A stretch of DNA of 5,014 nucleotides. It comes from an uncultured Eubacteriales bacterium (GTDB taxonomy: Bacteria > Bacillota > Clostridia > Oscillospirales > CAG-272). Shown in pieces: positions 4,999 to 5,014 of this stretch. The DNA is taken from assembly GCA_934401725.1 (NCBI GenBank), contig CAKRSS010000093.1:1-5014 (forward strand). The letters are read 5' to 3'. The notes under the pieces are model-generated. The model ran no database searches, was not told the DNA's origin, and saw only the letters and a list, made by a program, of their open reading frames with translations. A program made the position numbers and the translations under genes. Each line of letters starts with the position of its first letter. Position 1 is the first letter of the stretch.

Positions 4999-5014
4999 AC
5001 GGGAGTGGGGGAGT
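4999..5014 (-). repeat. Outer terminal inverted repeat of the right arm (cut by window end)
   Basis: acgggagtgggggagt is the exact reverse complement of positions 13-28. The remaining 12 bases expected (ccagagggggcg) would lie just beyond the window. Confidence 0.7.

Larger units (their letters stand above)
4234..5014 (-). repeat. Right arm of the long inverted repeat
   Basis: The reverse complement of this stretch matches 1-1041 with the same blocks in the same order. The inner boundary is sharp at the gggg of 4234-4237. This arm lacks the 20-21 bp expansion, the second 50-bp unit and the hairpin insert, so it is the simpler and probably more ancestral form. Its TIRs and hairpins are better preserved. 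Open frames cross it (for example 4247-4627 +, 4547-4768 -), but comparison with the other arm shows indels that break frame or mainly amino-acid-changing substitutions. I therefore call no gene. The outer end is cut off by the window. Confidence 0.9.

Overview
The window holds two intact + strand genes inside a pair of long inverted repeats. The coding DNA is GC-rich with a strong preference for G or C at third positions, while the promoter and spacer DNA is AT-rich. Ribosome binding sites are Gram-positive-like (ggaggt, aaagga), and one promoter has near-consensus SigA boxes. This fits a GC-rich anaerobic Firmicute, perhaps a gut Clostridia/Oscillospirales member. That placement is an inference from style and the glycosidase type; there is no rRNA or marker gene here.

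Layout: positions 1-1041 are a non-coding repeat arm. Positions 1042-1143 are a short AT-rich leader with a promoter (TTTACA, 17 bp, TATAAT) and a strong RBS. Positions 1144-2913 encode a cytoplasmic glycoside hydrolase family 2 enzyme with both catalytic glutamates present. Positions 2910-3098 are a 21-bp tandem repeat array filling most of the gap between the genes. Positions 3123-4139 encode a zinc-dependent, NAD-type medium-chain dehydrogenase resembling galactitol-1-phosphate 5-dehydrogenase (GatD). Positions 4140-4233 are an AT-rich spacer with no clear terminator and a possible outward promoter. Positions 4234-5014 are the second repeat arm, a reverse-complement relative of 1-1041.

The two genes probably form one transcription unit driven from the promoter at 1076-1104: the hydrolase would release a sugar from an imported small glycoside, and the dehydrogenase would oxidise a polyol or sugar derivative. 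No transporter, kinase or regulator is in the window, so the pathway is unproven.

The most unusual content is non-coding. The arms share nested terminal inverted repeats, a chain of hairpins and a sequence that looks conserved as nucleic acid rather than protein. The intergenic 21-bp array has T-tracts phased at the DNA helical repeat. No transposase, CRISPR array, tRNA or rRNA was found. Both window ends fall at nearly the same point of the repeat, which may reflect an assembly break at a multicopy repeat.
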